This document shows positions 9,624 through 19,047 of a stretch of DNA of 64,000 nt, piece by piece. The stretch spans positions 124,001 to 188,000 of the forward strand of contig CAKOGP040002014.1 in assembly GCA_933822405.4 (NCBI GenBank). Direction: 5' to 3'. Within the stretch, counting starts at the first letter, position 1; the number at the start of each line of letters is the position of its first letter. The position numbers were made by a program, and so were the translations under genes. Source of the DNA: Cylindrotheca closterium (lineage: Eukaryota > Bacillariophyta > Bacillariophyceae > Bacillariales > Bacillariaceae). The notes beneath the pieces are model-generated. The model did not search any database and had not been told where the DNA came from. It saw only the letters and a program-made list of their open reading frames with translations.

Positions 9624-10821
9624 GAAGAAGAAGAAGAAAGAGATGTTGTGATTGCAGCATCATTGGACCACGCGACATGCATGCATGCATGCATGCATTC
9701 AAATCAGCCAACCATCTACATACTCTTGCAGCAGCAGCAGCAGCAGAAACAGCAGTAAGTCTGCTATGCATTTTGTTTTACTAGTTCTTTTAAAAAAAAT
9801 TGGATATGAAGGATTGATTGAATTCACATTCCATATCATATTCCTCCTACCACAGTACTACCCACTTTTTTCAATATGTGAGTATCATGATAATGATGCC
9901 ATTACATATGCTATGATCGATCTCTTATTGAAGGGCTTGTAGTATGTGTGTGTGCAAACCGCTATTCCAAAATGAAGAAAAACTAACCGACCCTAATCGT
10001 TCAGCTGGTCGGGCTTTTCTTCTTACTCTTGCTACTAACAATAATACAAATATTAATAGCTATGTTCATTATAAAATACTTTTGGTATCCTTCATTGCTT
10101 TCTTGCTTCCTTCCGGAGTAGGTAGGCATATATTTTATTAAATAATAAGTAGTATTAATAAAAATAAAACATGTGGGAGAAGACGAGGAACAACGCGTAC
10201 GTACGAGTTAAGTCCAACAAATCAAACACAACCTTTGCCACGTAAACGTGACGTGATGATAGTGGGAATTGATTGATTGAAATTAAACATCTTTCCGAAT
10301 TCCGAACGGAACATTTATTGAGAACATCCGGCCAAGAGCATTCAAAAGTTTCTCAAATTCGGAAAGGCCGTGACATTACTTAATATCCTGATCGTAACCT
10401 GTCGGAACACTAACTATCGGACCAATTTTTCACTTAATGTTTGTTTCGAAAGGGGTGGAAGGTTCGGAATCCTTATTGTTCCCAACATTGATTCTAAACA
10501 TCAGCATCTTCTCTACAATTAAGAAAAGATTAATGTTCTCACTGCGGTTCATATATTATAATGCGGATACTATGTAGGTTTGTACGTGGACCTACATGGT
10601 ATGTAGATATAAATGTTCTCACGCTTTTCTCGTTTCGATCTTGACTGTCATACCCCCCGGTAGATATTGTACACACACACGTACGAGCGTTAGTCTCACA
10701 AACACAACTTTTTGGACCTCCATCTCACTCGCACAAAACACATCCACGATCGATTGTACCGGTGTTGTGTAGTAGCTCTAGTTTTTCAGTACACAGCTAT
10801 AAACACATACACACACACACA
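9624..10821. other. Intergenic, AT-rich
   Basis: A GAA run follows the bestrophin stop, then a (CATG)n tract, a short GCA run and AT-rich DNA. No gene found. The last 150 bases, with CA repeats, are the 5' flank of the next gene. Confidence 0.4.
9676..9698. repeat. (CATG)n tetranucleotide repeat
   Basis: About six self-complementary CATG units in a row. Confidence 0.9.
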
Positions 10822-11433
10822 ATGATGATGATGATTCGAGAAGAAGGTCCATCCACACCATCCGAGAAGCGGGTTTCGTTCTCTCAAGACGTCCTCTTGT
10901 ATGTAGACAACAAGTATAGCTTGAAACAAAGGCGCGACATGTTTTACACAGCAAAAGAGTTGAAAACCTTTGGCAACGAAGTCTACACTCAAATCCAGCT
11001 GGCCAGAGCCATTGGAGACCGAGTCGTCAAAAACTTGAACCGAGATTGCTGTTACCGTGGCCTCGAACTAGTCTCAGATGAAGCCTCTTCTTTGGGCAAA
11101 AAAAGACGGAAGCACATGGGCGAACTTGCTGTCTTTATGGAGCAAGATCGCCAATTCCTAGAAGACAGAAACGTTTGCCCCATCGATTTTGATGCCATGG
11201 CGCACCGATATGGGAACATTACCAAGGAGTCCAAGCAATTGGCTCGGGAACGGGGCATTCTATACCAGGAAATGGAAACGCAACAGGTTTCTTCCAGTGT
11301 TCTCGCTGCACCATCCTCCTCCACTTCCTCCAAGACTACAAAGTCCTCCAAGACGTCTGTTCCTCGAAAGCCAATCAGCGGTTGCCCGGTGGCTCCAAGG
11401 AGTCGGCACGCTGTTGGACCATCGGCTGCCTAA
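10822..11433 (+). CDS. Unknown protein, tandem paralog 1 of the FSQDV/RGLE family
   Basis: A 203-aa protein from the ATG at 10822. An upstream in-frame extension to 10762 is low complexity and not shared with the paralog. Motifs are RVSFSQDVLL (residues 17-26), MFYTAKELKTF (40-50), RGLE (79-82), GELAVFMEQDRQFLED (100-115), IDFDAMAHRYGNITK (121-135) and a C terminus ending GPSAA. The gene at 12978 shares every one of these blocks and the same GPSAA end, so the two are tandem duplicates. The gene at 1314 is a more distant relative. The protein is predicted soluble and mostly helical. No known domain or catalytic residue is evident. Confidence 0.75.
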   Translation: MMMMIREEGPSTPSEKRVSFSQDVLLYVDNKYSLKQRRDMFYTAKELKTFGNEVYTQIQLARAIGDRVVKNLNRDCCYRGLELVSDEASSLGKKRRKHMGELAVFMEQDRQFLEDRNVCPIDFDAMAHRYGNITKESKQLARERGILYQEMETQQVSSSVLAAPSSSTSSKTTKSSKTSVPRKPISGCPVAPRSRHAVGPSAA

Positions 11434-12977
11434 TACCGGTATATATATATATATATGTTATATGTATGTATGCATACATACTACATACAGCAGCCATGGA
11501 CCCTACTGTTATGATTAAATTTTCCGTTGCAACGAGTTTTGATACCTGCATCGTTTTTGAAAAAGATAAAAAGATAATACTAAATGAATGATAAAAAGCA
11601 ACACGCTGATTATTAGATCTAGTACTTCTCTGCAAGTAGATTACGGCTTGTAAGAATAGTAGTAGACTGCATGCCGGTGAAAGGTGGAAGACAAAAACTG
11701 GTCCATTCTGTCTTGTTGTGACGCTAGCTAGGAGATAAAGTACCGGTAGGTATTAATACCTTCTAATTTTGTCTCGATACTGTATGGTAACCGATTTGGT
11801 TCCGGTATGTATAAAAACATACCTGGTTTCAAACACTGCCCTATTCTGTCTGTTTGCGACGCTGCTGTACCAATTTTGTCTCTCGATACGCTAACCGCCT
11901 TGATACCTCGAGGTGACGACGAGACTGTTGGATTCGCTACCCTGCGGTTCGAATCAATCGATCGAACATATATACCGGTACTGTAGGTATGTATTGATTC
12001 CTTGTTCTTTCACATAATCAAGAAGCAACGGAACAAGCATCGAAGAATGCAAAGAGAAGACGTTCCCATTGGGCACCATTCTGTACGTCCTGCAGGAGGT
12101 CAAAAATAACTTCTTTTGTAAAACAATTCATTCTGAAAGCGCGCTAACCGCTTTGATACCTGAAAAGGGGTACCAGGTACCGGACGACTGCTGCATTCGC
12201 TGCTACCCTGTGGATAGAACAAATCCTATCGTAGAACATCATATTTGTACGGTAGCATACCAGGTACCGGTACCTAATACTTTTATTTGATTCCTTGCTA
12301 CTCTTCCACCAATCATCATCAGTGAAAAGTTCCCATACTAACTGCCTGGTTCTGCACCAAAGGCACAAATCATTACCTAGTTCCGGTAGATTCGCTCCCT
12401 TGTATTAATAGTAGTTACACTCTTCACCGAACATGAACAAATTGTTCTTCCAAAATGGTGTTGATTGACTGCCGATAAGAAGTTCTCATTGGATACCGCG
12501 CCCGATACTTTTATTTTAAAAAGGCGACGTTCGACGCAACCAAAACCAAATGTCAGTCAATGGATCGACGTGCTAAAGCTCGATTCACATTCCTACTCGT
12601 TTCTTGTGGGCAAAAGAATTTCACTCCGGTTGTTTCGAAAATGTCAAAAGGTGTTATAAATCTAACATTCGGTGGGTTCGTCAAAAAAACAGGCGGAAGG
12701 AATTTCAGTCTCACGAACGCTCAACTGATAAAACATGGAACTGTCACCGTTCTTTCTTTATTTATTGCGCCTGTTCTTTTTGCGGCAAGCGCGGTCATTT
12801 GTTGTGTCAGAAATCCAGTTTCACGATCGCGGATACCCGAACCACGTACCTTTTTTTGTTTCATTTCTGCAGAAGAAAATACTTGCGCTTGCATCACAAT
12901 TAATTTCAAATCCAATTGCGGTTGGCAATCATTTTAACTGATATCGATCGTATCATCTACTCATTATTTTTATCATC
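11434..12977. other. Intergenic between tandem paralogs, with degenerate repeats
   Basis: A TA tract follows the upstream stop (about 11440-11457). Degenerate direct repeats span 11703-12300, and many TACCGGTA and GGTACC palindromes occur. No intact gene is evident. Frames across 12465-12940 have no supported domain. Confidence 0.4.
11703..12300. repeat. Degenerate direct repeats
   Basis: Shared blocks recur. ATTCTGTCT...GACGCT occurs at about 11705 and 11843. AATTTTGTCTC(TC)GATAC occurs at about 11766 and 11872. CTAACCGC(C/T)TTGATACCT occurs at about 11889 and 12144, followed each time by a GATTCCTTG block. Confidence 0.6.
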
Positions 12978-13514
12978 ATGGCAGAACAACAACACCAGCA
13001 AACACGTACTACTTTCAAGAAGTGCGTGTCGTTTTCTCAGGATGTCCTCATCAACCTTGACATGGAATGCGACATGAAACATCGTCAGAAGATGCATCGT
13101 TCGAAAGAAGAATTCAAAACCTTCCTAGAAGCTGTACGTGATGAGGCCTCTTGGGCACGGTCCCTTGGGGCAAAAGAATTGCAGCAAACCGACCATTTGC
13201 GGGGATTGGAAATGATGCTGGACAATGACGCCGTCATGGAACGAAATAAGCACAAGTTCCTCGGTCAGCTAGCCGTTTTCATGGAGCAAGATCGGCAGTT
13301 TCTCGAAGACGGTTCCATTACTCCCAAGGATTTCGATTCCATGGCACAACGCTACGGTGAAATCACCAAGCGCAGCAAAGAGCTTGCACGCAAACGAGCC
13401 ATCTTGTACCAAGAGATGGAAAAGCGTGAAACCAAGGTGGACACACGAGTCCCTATGCCTACCGTCGCTTTGGCACCAAGGCCACGACGCTCGATGGGCC
13501 CGTCGGCTGCCTAA
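12978..13514 (+). CDS. Unknown protein, tandem paralog 2 of the FSQDV/RGLE family
   Basis: A 178-aa protein starting at the ATG at 12978. It shares CVSFSQDVLI (residues 16-25), EEFKTF (44-49), RGLE (75-78), LGQLAVFMEQDRQFLED (95-111), DFDSMAQRYGEITK (118-131) and the C-terminal PRPRRSMGPSAA with the gene at 10822. The YT motif of the paralog is replaced here by RS (HRSKEEF). The central EQDRQFLED block is the most conserved. The gene lies 1.5 kb downstream of its paralog on the same strand, as expected for a tandem duplication. It is predicted soluble and helical; function unknown. Confidence 0.78.
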   Translation: MAEQQHQQTRTTFKKCVSFSQDVLINLDMECDMKHRQKMHRSKEEFKTFLEAVRDEASWARSLGAKELQQTDHLRGLEMMLDNDAVMERNKHKFLGQLAVFMEQDRQFLEDGSITPKDFDSMAQRYGEITKRSKELARKRAILYQEMEKRETKVDTRVPMPTVALAPRPRRSMGPSAA

Positions 13515-13897
13515 TCAAATGTCTCTTTGAATATGTACATAATGCTATGAGATTGACATCATCCTTACATTTTCATATAATTTACGATACCAGATACAAC
13601 AACAACAACGATAACTATTATAGCTTGATATACATACATACTCTTTCTTAGATTCAATATACATATGCCTACAATCAACCCTGTTTGGTACCGTGGTGAT
13701 ATCCGTCGTGATTGTTCTGCTACCTTATACCTACCATACACGTACACACGTACAGTAGGCATTGGACTCCAGGTTGGTCGACTGATCAAAAAGTTCCGTC
13801 ATTTCTCAATGGCACAAAGCTCATTGAATCAATTGAAGAATTATTATGGCTACGCAAGTCTATCGGTAATGATGGGTGTACTCCAGATCTTGCGCAT
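13515..13897. other. Intergenic between convergent genes
   Basis: Convergent 3' flanks of the paralog at 12978 and the sulfotransferase-like gene. A short CAA run is visible; nothing else is supported. Confidence 0.4.
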
Positions 13898-15202
13898 TCA
13901 GCGCCTTCGAGACTTATTGCGCTTGAGCTTTATCCGCCGAAGAAACAGACAAATAAAAGCAGCCACTCCAACCAATAAGGCATATAGCTGCATGCGAATC
14001 ATTGCATCTTGTGTCAAATCACTCGACATCTCAATATTACTTGGATGTATTTCTGTAGGCAATGTCCTCAGTCCTCCATTCGATTGTGCTTCTGCTATTG
14101 ACGATGACTTAGCCCCTGGCATTATTTTCAATGCCACACCTGGTTGGACATTGCGAAGTACATCTTCAATAGTCGTTCCATCACATCCGATTTGAGCCTG
14201 GAGCAGCTTCAGCAGGATAGTTGTGTTTGCAAACGAAGAGCGAGGAATCCCATTGGTGGCTAGAGCCGAACATGGCTGGAGCATGGTATCGCCATAATGT
14301 ACTTTTAGATTCGGGTTTTGAAGAAACGACTTGTCCTCAAAGTAGCTGCAATCACGTTGTAAGAACATCCATTCCATTTCATCGAGCTGTTGTTGGGTGA
14401 TTCCAGGATTACCAAACTTTTGATTCAGTAGGGCAGGATGTGGCATGCCATCGACCCATTCATTGTCGGTACTACACGGCACATCTTTCAGAACCCGGCA
14501 GGCGAAGACATGTGATACATCCAAATCCTTCTTGGAGATACCATCCATATCCAATATATGGATAGTAGCTCTATCGCCAAATTGTTCTATCAATGCACCT
14601 GCCAAACCTATTGGATTCGCCACGCAATTCAAATACTCCCACAACATATCCTGAGCATTATCACGGCATAGGTATTCTGAATAGGCTGGTGTCTTCTTTT
14701 CTCTGCGCGTCAGCTGTTTCCAAATGCTGATCCATTGATGACTTCTAGGGCGCCGATAATTCACCACTATATCAATTGAGTCAGGCTGAAGCAAGGTTAT
14801 GAGCTTCTCAATTGCTGCAAGCCCATCCCTTCCAGACCATGGAGTCTTGCCAAATCGATCCAACTCCTCTGTCCCCAAGATGATTTGCTGTTTCTGATTG
14901 TCATTAGAATTCCAGACATTTAAAATGGTTTCATGAATTGTTTTTTCCCAACCAGGATCTTCATATTCTGTCACTAATGGAGCAAACCCTTTTCGTGGCT
15001 GATAGGATCGACGTCGAATAATAAATGGCCATGTCCAGTTGGCCAGGGATGGATGATGATTTTGAATCAACTTTCCACCAGTGCCATTGTGAGCAGAAGG
15101 GGCATGACGGAGGAAGAATTCTTGTATGCTGGAAGATGCTGATTTGTGTGGGCCAACAAATACCACCAATCGACTGTTTGCAGCATCTGAATCAACAGTC
15201 AT
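13898..15202 (-). CDS. Sulfotransferase-like protein with C-terminal membrane anchor
   Basis: A 434-aa single-exon protein. Residues 12-30 (LVVFVGPHKSASSSIQEFF) match the 5'-phosphosulfate-binding loop of sulfotransferases that use PAPS (G-x-x-K-x-x-S-S/T). IDIVVNYRRPRSHQWIS (about 142-158) resembles the 3'-phosphate-binding strand-helix with Arg and Ser. A hydrophobic segment near residues 405-424 (LYALLVGVAAFICLFLRRIK) followed by a basic tail predicts a C-terminal transmembrane anchor. That is the reverse of the usual Golgi type II layout, and no N-terminal signal is visible. The start at 15202 places the PAPS loop about 12 residues from the N terminus. The acceptor is unknown. An N-terminal exon carrying a signal could be missing, but none was found in the upstream DNA. 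Confidence 0.75.
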   Translation of the reverse strand: MTVDSDAANSRLVVFVGPHKSASSSIQEFFLRHAPSAHNGTGGKLIQNHHPSLANWTWPFIIRRRSYQPRKGFAPLVTEYEDPGWEKTIHETILNVWNSNDNQKQQIILGTEELDRFGKTPWSGRDGLAAIEKLITLLQPDSIDIVVNYRRPRSHQWISIWKQLTRREKKTPAYSEYLCRDNAQDMLWEYLNCVANPIGLAGALIEQFGDRATIHILDMDGISKKDLDVSHVFACRVLKDVPCSTDNEWVDGMPHPALLNQKFGNPGITQQQLDEMEWMFLQRDCSYFEDKSFLQNPNLKVHYGDTMLQPCSALATNGIPRSSFANTTILLKLLQAQIGCDGTTIEDVLRNVQPGVALKIMPGAKSSSIAEAQSNGGLRTLPTEIHPSNIEMSSDLTQDAMIRMQLYALLVGVAAFICLFLRRIKLKRNKSRRR

Positions 15203-15240
15203 ACTTTTGAATATCTAGCATTCCATCGATTGAAGTTTCA

Positions 15241-15268
15241 GATTGATTGATTGATTGATTGATTGATT
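15241..15268. repeat. (GATT)7 repeat
   Basis: Seven GATT units 38 bases upstream of the sulfotransferase-like start. Confidence 0.95.
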
Positions 15269-15318
15269 AATTTACCACCTCTTCATTCAAGTTCTCGTTA
15301 TAATGATATTTGCATACC

Positions 15319-15451
15319 TTTTGAGCTTGTTGATGCTTATATACTTTGTCAATGGTATATAAAACTCTTCAGATGATGGGCCCAGGTTCTCAATGACTCT
15401 ACGTTTCATCTCTTTTTTTTCTCGCGGTCATCATATTACATTATTGAACGG
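15319..15451. repeat. Direct repeat, copy 1 (partner at 16326-16453)
   Basis: Begins TTTTGAGCTTGTTGATG and includes TAAAACTCTTCAGAT and GGGCCCAG. The same blocks occur in the same order about 1007 bases downstream. This copy lies in the likely promoter of the sulfotransferase-like gene. Confidence 0.75.
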
Positions 15452-15694
15452 AGCGAAGAACTGACTTTGAACTTTTATCTTGGTGCTGGTCCGCGAACTA
15501 CAGTACTGATGTAGATTTTATATATACCGGTATACTACAGTAGCGCGGTGCGGGTGTACGAGGCATCACGCGACTGCACAGTCGACATTTTCCAAACGCG
15601 GATATCATACCTACCGTATCGAAGTGCGATTGTAAAACATACTGTATATGTCAACGTTGACGGGACATAGGATAGAAAGATGCAACAAACATAA

Positions 15695-15960
15695 CTAACC
15701 GAAGCTCAAAGAGAAGAATGCCAAAGAAGTATTCAATTGCACATGACGCTTCTGCTGCATGCTGCAACCTGTCAGAATCCAAAATGTCCGTCTGCCAGCC
15801 AATTGCCAAAAGATGAAGGGTCTCCTGAAACATGGTGCACATTGTGAACAAAAAGCGACTTTGGGCTCTCCTTCAAATTCAAGCACGCCAGTGCCAACAG
15901 TCCTCGTGCCCCGTACCCAACTGCAATGCCATTCGTGGTGAGCTACCTCAATTTTGCAGT
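15695..15960 (+). pseudogene. Broken TAZ zinc-finger fragment, CBP/p300 type
   Basis: Three plus-strand frames together spell a TAZ domain. Frame one (from 15695) gives HMTLLLHAATCQNPKCPSA. Then four extra bases (AGCC at 15797-15800) shift to NCQKMKGLLKHGAHCEQKA. Near 15848-15856 a second break moves to KRLWALLQIQARQC, followed by CPVPNCNAIRGEL. The expected GGC..C ligand pair just before KRLWALL is missing, consistent with a small deletion between similar AAAAGCGACT-like sequences. TAZ domains bind transcription factors in CBP/p300 acetyltransferases. Nothing of the acetyltransferase core, bromodomain or KIX was seen nearby, so this is an isolated fragment. A stop precedes the first frame at 15692. 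I describe the breaks only; no intact gene exists here. Confidence 0.7.
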
Positions 15961-16325
15961 TTTCTATTCTTCGCCCAAATAACTTCCAAGCCATATTTCT
16001 CATTATCAGTCTGTAGTAAATAAATAAGAGTAAAAGAGGCAGCTATGATAAAGACAGTAGATAAACAAAACTAGGACACCATTATCGAGTTTCCGACACC
16101 ACCACAAAACTGCCATTTTGCTTCGTCCCCCAGATGAGGCATGTTTCGCCTCTTCTTTGCAATTTTTATACATCATTCGATGAATGGAGCTTATTTGAGC
16201 AGCATAACCGTCGTGAGATAATACTAATACCCGGCAGCAAGGATAAACCGGCAGTCCCATCATTTATGAAACATGAGCCTGACTTAAACCGTACATGTAG
16301 CGCGGCTGTAATCGTATTTGATATC

Positions 16326-16453
16326 TTTTGAGCTTGTTGATGTGTATGCCTTGTCTATGATACCGGTATGTAAAACTCTTCAGATTAGGGGCCCAGACTT
16401 GATACTGTAACTCTCTTTTTCGCTTATCTTTCGGTCATTCCATCATTGACGAA
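16326..16453. repeat. Direct repeat, copy 2 (partner at 15319-15451)
   Basis: Same block order as copy 1 (TTTTGAGCTTGTTGATG, TAAAACTCTTCAGAT, GGGCCCAG, then a T-rich stretch and a CGGTCAT block), with scattered substitutions and small indels. Confidence 0.75.
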
Positions 16454-16939
16454 AGTTTAAGGGGGAGGGGACGGTACTTCGATTTATTACGTATCATACA
16501 GTATCACCCAAAGGAACGTACAGGTCACTCATGACTGATGACTCGGGACCCAAAGCATAGCCATGATACATGATCATGAACACAACAAAATGCGCGAGGG
16601 AGGATTTGCAACTTAAGCGAGGATCTGCAAACTGACTCGCTCACACACTGGGAAAAGGTGCTTTGATCTCTCCGATATCTGATTTCAGGTGTTAGGAATC
16701 GTGCTGTGTCCCCCAGATATCTGTAAGAAGGACACTGATTGCAGGTATAAGGTACTAGTAGTACATTATGTTCCGTGACTACAATCTCAAGAGCAGGATG
16801 CTAATTGCATGGATTAGATATTATGAAGTACAGTGTTGGGTGTCTAATGTTCAGTATTGTTAACAGGCTGAGTTCTTCCTCGAGTCAGGTAGGACGCGGT
16901 AGTTTCTCTCGTATGGTAAGGGAGAAAGGGTACACACGG

Positions 16940-17710
16940 TTACGCAGGCGCAGGCCATTCTCCTTTGGATACCAATCGTCCAAGGTTCATTCCGATTTGT
17001 ACGTATTTCATTTCTTGTGGCTCAATCCGACCAGGTCGGCCAAACTGTCCCATGAAAGGAAATATCCCTATTTCGTCTATTCTTTGTGCTTTCTTTTCTT
17101 GTTTTGGTTCTTGTTGCTGATTACTTGGATGTGGCGGTGTATTAGGTAAGAAGGACGACGGATTTTGAAGCCGTTTGGACTCCACTTTCTCGTCTCGAGA
17201 AGCTTTTCGCGTCACTCCACCTGACAAGAGCTTGCTGTTCTTTCCTTTGATCTTTGTTCGTCTCATCTCCTTGCAAATGATAGGGTTACCTTTCACAAAG
17301 AGCGCGTGAGTGTATCCTCCTTTGTTAGGACTTGATTCCACAATGCGTTCAAAATCCCACAGATTCAGCTGTCGGATGAACGATTTGTACTGCGTCTGTT
17401 TGAAGAACTTTGGCATTACCTGTGTGACAAAGGCTTCCTTTTTGTGAACCTTAAAGGCGTTAGTATTTGTTCCAGGCAGCCAGGAAACAATGGACTGATA
17501 GCCTTCTCGTTCGGACCATGCCAGCATTTCATGAAGTTTCAGTGGAAACTGAGCGGTCTGACTGCTCGACGAAGGTTCCTGGTCAGAGTCAGAATTGAGC
17601 ATCAGAAAGCTATCTCTTCTGTCGAACTCCTTGGACCCATTGAATGCCGTGGAGTCTAAAAGTTGGGGTTCAGTCATAAAGTCTGATTGCATGCCTTGCT
17701 TTAGCATCAT
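16940..17710 (-). CDS. HSF-type DNA-binding domain transcription factor
   Basis: A 256-aa protein from the ATG at 17710. The open frame continues upstream to 17776 without an ATG. Residues about 55-150 form a heat-shock-factor DNA-binding domain: FPLKLHEMLAW, then the recognition region FKVHKKEAFVTQVMPKFFKQ, the conserved SFIRQLNLWDFERI, and a wing that resumes at ALFVKGNPIICKEMRRTK. The usual F-V-x-K/W-x-x-x-x-N-F order is kept with diatom-style substitutions. The tail is Pro/Gln- and Lys-rich, and no oligomerisation coiled coil is obvious. Diatoms have a greatly expanded HSF family, so this need not be a heat-stress regulator. It is expected to act in the nucleus. Confidence 0.88.
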   Translation of the reverse strand: MMLKQGMQSDFMTEPQLLDSTAFNGSKEFDRRDSFLMLNSDSDQEPSSSSQTAQFPLKLHEMLAWSEREGYQSIVSWLPGTNTNAFKVHKKEAFVTQVMPKFFKQTQYKSFIRQLNLWDFERIVESSPNKGGYTHALFVKGNPIICKEMRRTKIKGKNSKLLSGGVTRKASRDEKVESKRLQNPSSFLPNTPPHPSNQQQEPKQEKKAQRIDEIGIFPFMGQFGRPGRIEPQEMKYVQIGMNLGRLVSKGEWPAPA

Positions 17711-18588
17711 CGCGGCAATCAAGACAGTTTGGAGTTTGGGAAAATTATGGAAAGATCGTGATTGTGTGAGCCTCACGAGCTCACAAGAGCCAACGACATC
17801 TTCATGTCAACACGGGAGCTTGACCGAGCGCGAGAGCTTGACCGATTGTCGAAGTGAGATCATCATCCGCTTTGCTGTTAAATCTCTTTTTAAGGAACAG
17901 ACATTTTGGGTTGTACTCTTCATCGGTCTGATCGAAGTCGGATTAACTAACGGATGTGCGTAACTGTTAAATTCCTAAAACAGCGGGAGCATATTCCGCG
18001 ACTCATGTTCCGACAAGAAGAAAAGCCATGCGATGCCCTAATTAAGGGACCCGATGTGACCTTGCGATTGAGGAGTTACAAAGATCCGTCAAGATCCAGC
18101 CTAAATTCTTTTGAAGGGGGTCTGTACTTATTGGTAACGGATTACCGTTAAAGTATTTATTGAAATCGGACAAAAACGTCAGTTTTTCCTCGCTTGTTAA
18201 GTGGCATTTTCTTGCTTGCGGTCGAAATAGCACTTCAACCGGTGCACGCAACCAACCAACTGACCTTTAATTAAAATGCGGCAGGCACGAATGAAGCGCT
18301 ACAAATTACCGGAACTTTCTACGTGAACAGTCTAAAAAAGGTACATGATTCGTCAAACTTCTGCAGTGGGCGATTCATTCCATGAGTTCAATAAGGACAT
18401 TTTGCGCAAACCGAGAAGTTATTCGTTCTTGGGTCTTGGTACGATTATGCCTCTTCCGGTGACACCTATGCCCTCGGGTTCAAAAAGGCTTGGGTATATC
18501 CGCAACCATAGGCCTGGGCGTTGCGACCTTTAGAAAAGGGGTCTTATAGGACCATGTTCAAGCGCTTTTCTAAAATACTACAAGCTAA

Positions 18589-18631
18589 TAGAAGTGGGTC
18601 CCTTATTTATTAGAAGTGGGTCCCTTATTTG
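18589..18631. repeat. Tandem duplication of a roughly 20-base unit
   Basis: TAGAAGTGGGTCCCTTATTT occurs twice, separated by two bases. Confidence 0.9.
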
Positions 18632-18830
18632 ATGTTCTCATGGAACAGAGCGGATGGACGTTTCGTGCACTCTTCGGTTGGCGTATTTTCTTGCGGCTTG
18701 GTCAAGTAAGGATGTGATGGTATGTTGAGTGTACCTGGCTGGCACAGGTATCGTATCTTTCGAGTGCACCGATACAAGTAACGGTATCATCGTAATAATG
18801 TAATATTATGCCTTGACGGACTACTACAAT

Positions 18831-18868
18831 GCCTAATAATGGGGTGTCTGCCTAATAATGGGGTGTCT
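18831..18868. repeat. Exact 19-base tandem duplication
   Basis: GCCTAATAATGGGGTGTCT occurs twice head to tail. Confidence 0.95.
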
Positions 18869-19047
18869 TTTTTCAAATGTATCTATCATAATGTGGACTA
18901 TTTACGGTGAAACATATAGCTTGCTTCCTATTACCGTAGGAAGCTCATGTGCATGTGTGCTCTACTATCACATGTGGTGGGGACATTGACGATGGGGAAA
19001 GAGCTCCTCGTTTTCAAGTTACAGGACCATTCCTGGTACAGTTGACA

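Larger units (their letters stand above)
15203..16939. other. Intergenic with TAZ pseudogene and a duplicated promoter-like segment
   Basis: It contains a (GATT)n tract at 15241-15268, two diverged copies of a roughly 130-base segment, and the remains of a TAZ zinc finger between them. The stretch 16460-16939 shows no supported gene. Confidence 0.5.
17711..19047. other. Intergenic with two short tandem duplications
   Basis: No gene found. It contains tandem 19-22 base duplications at 18589-18631 and 18831-18868. ORFs such as the minus-strand one at 18042-18251 show no domain. Confidence 0.4.

Noticed and set aside
11930..11970. GGTTCGAATC-like box that might belong to a tRNA gene
   Set aside because: No acceptor stem, D arm or anticodon arm can be folded around it.
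12604..12903. Plus-strand frame with CSFCGKRGHLLC, similar to a zinc knuckle
   Set aside because: The spacing is C-x2-C-x4-H-x2-C rather than C-x2-C-x4-H-x4-C, there is no start or extended homology, and the frame is short.
18042..18251. 69-aa minus-strand ORF
   Set aside because: Short, isolated and without any recognisable domain.
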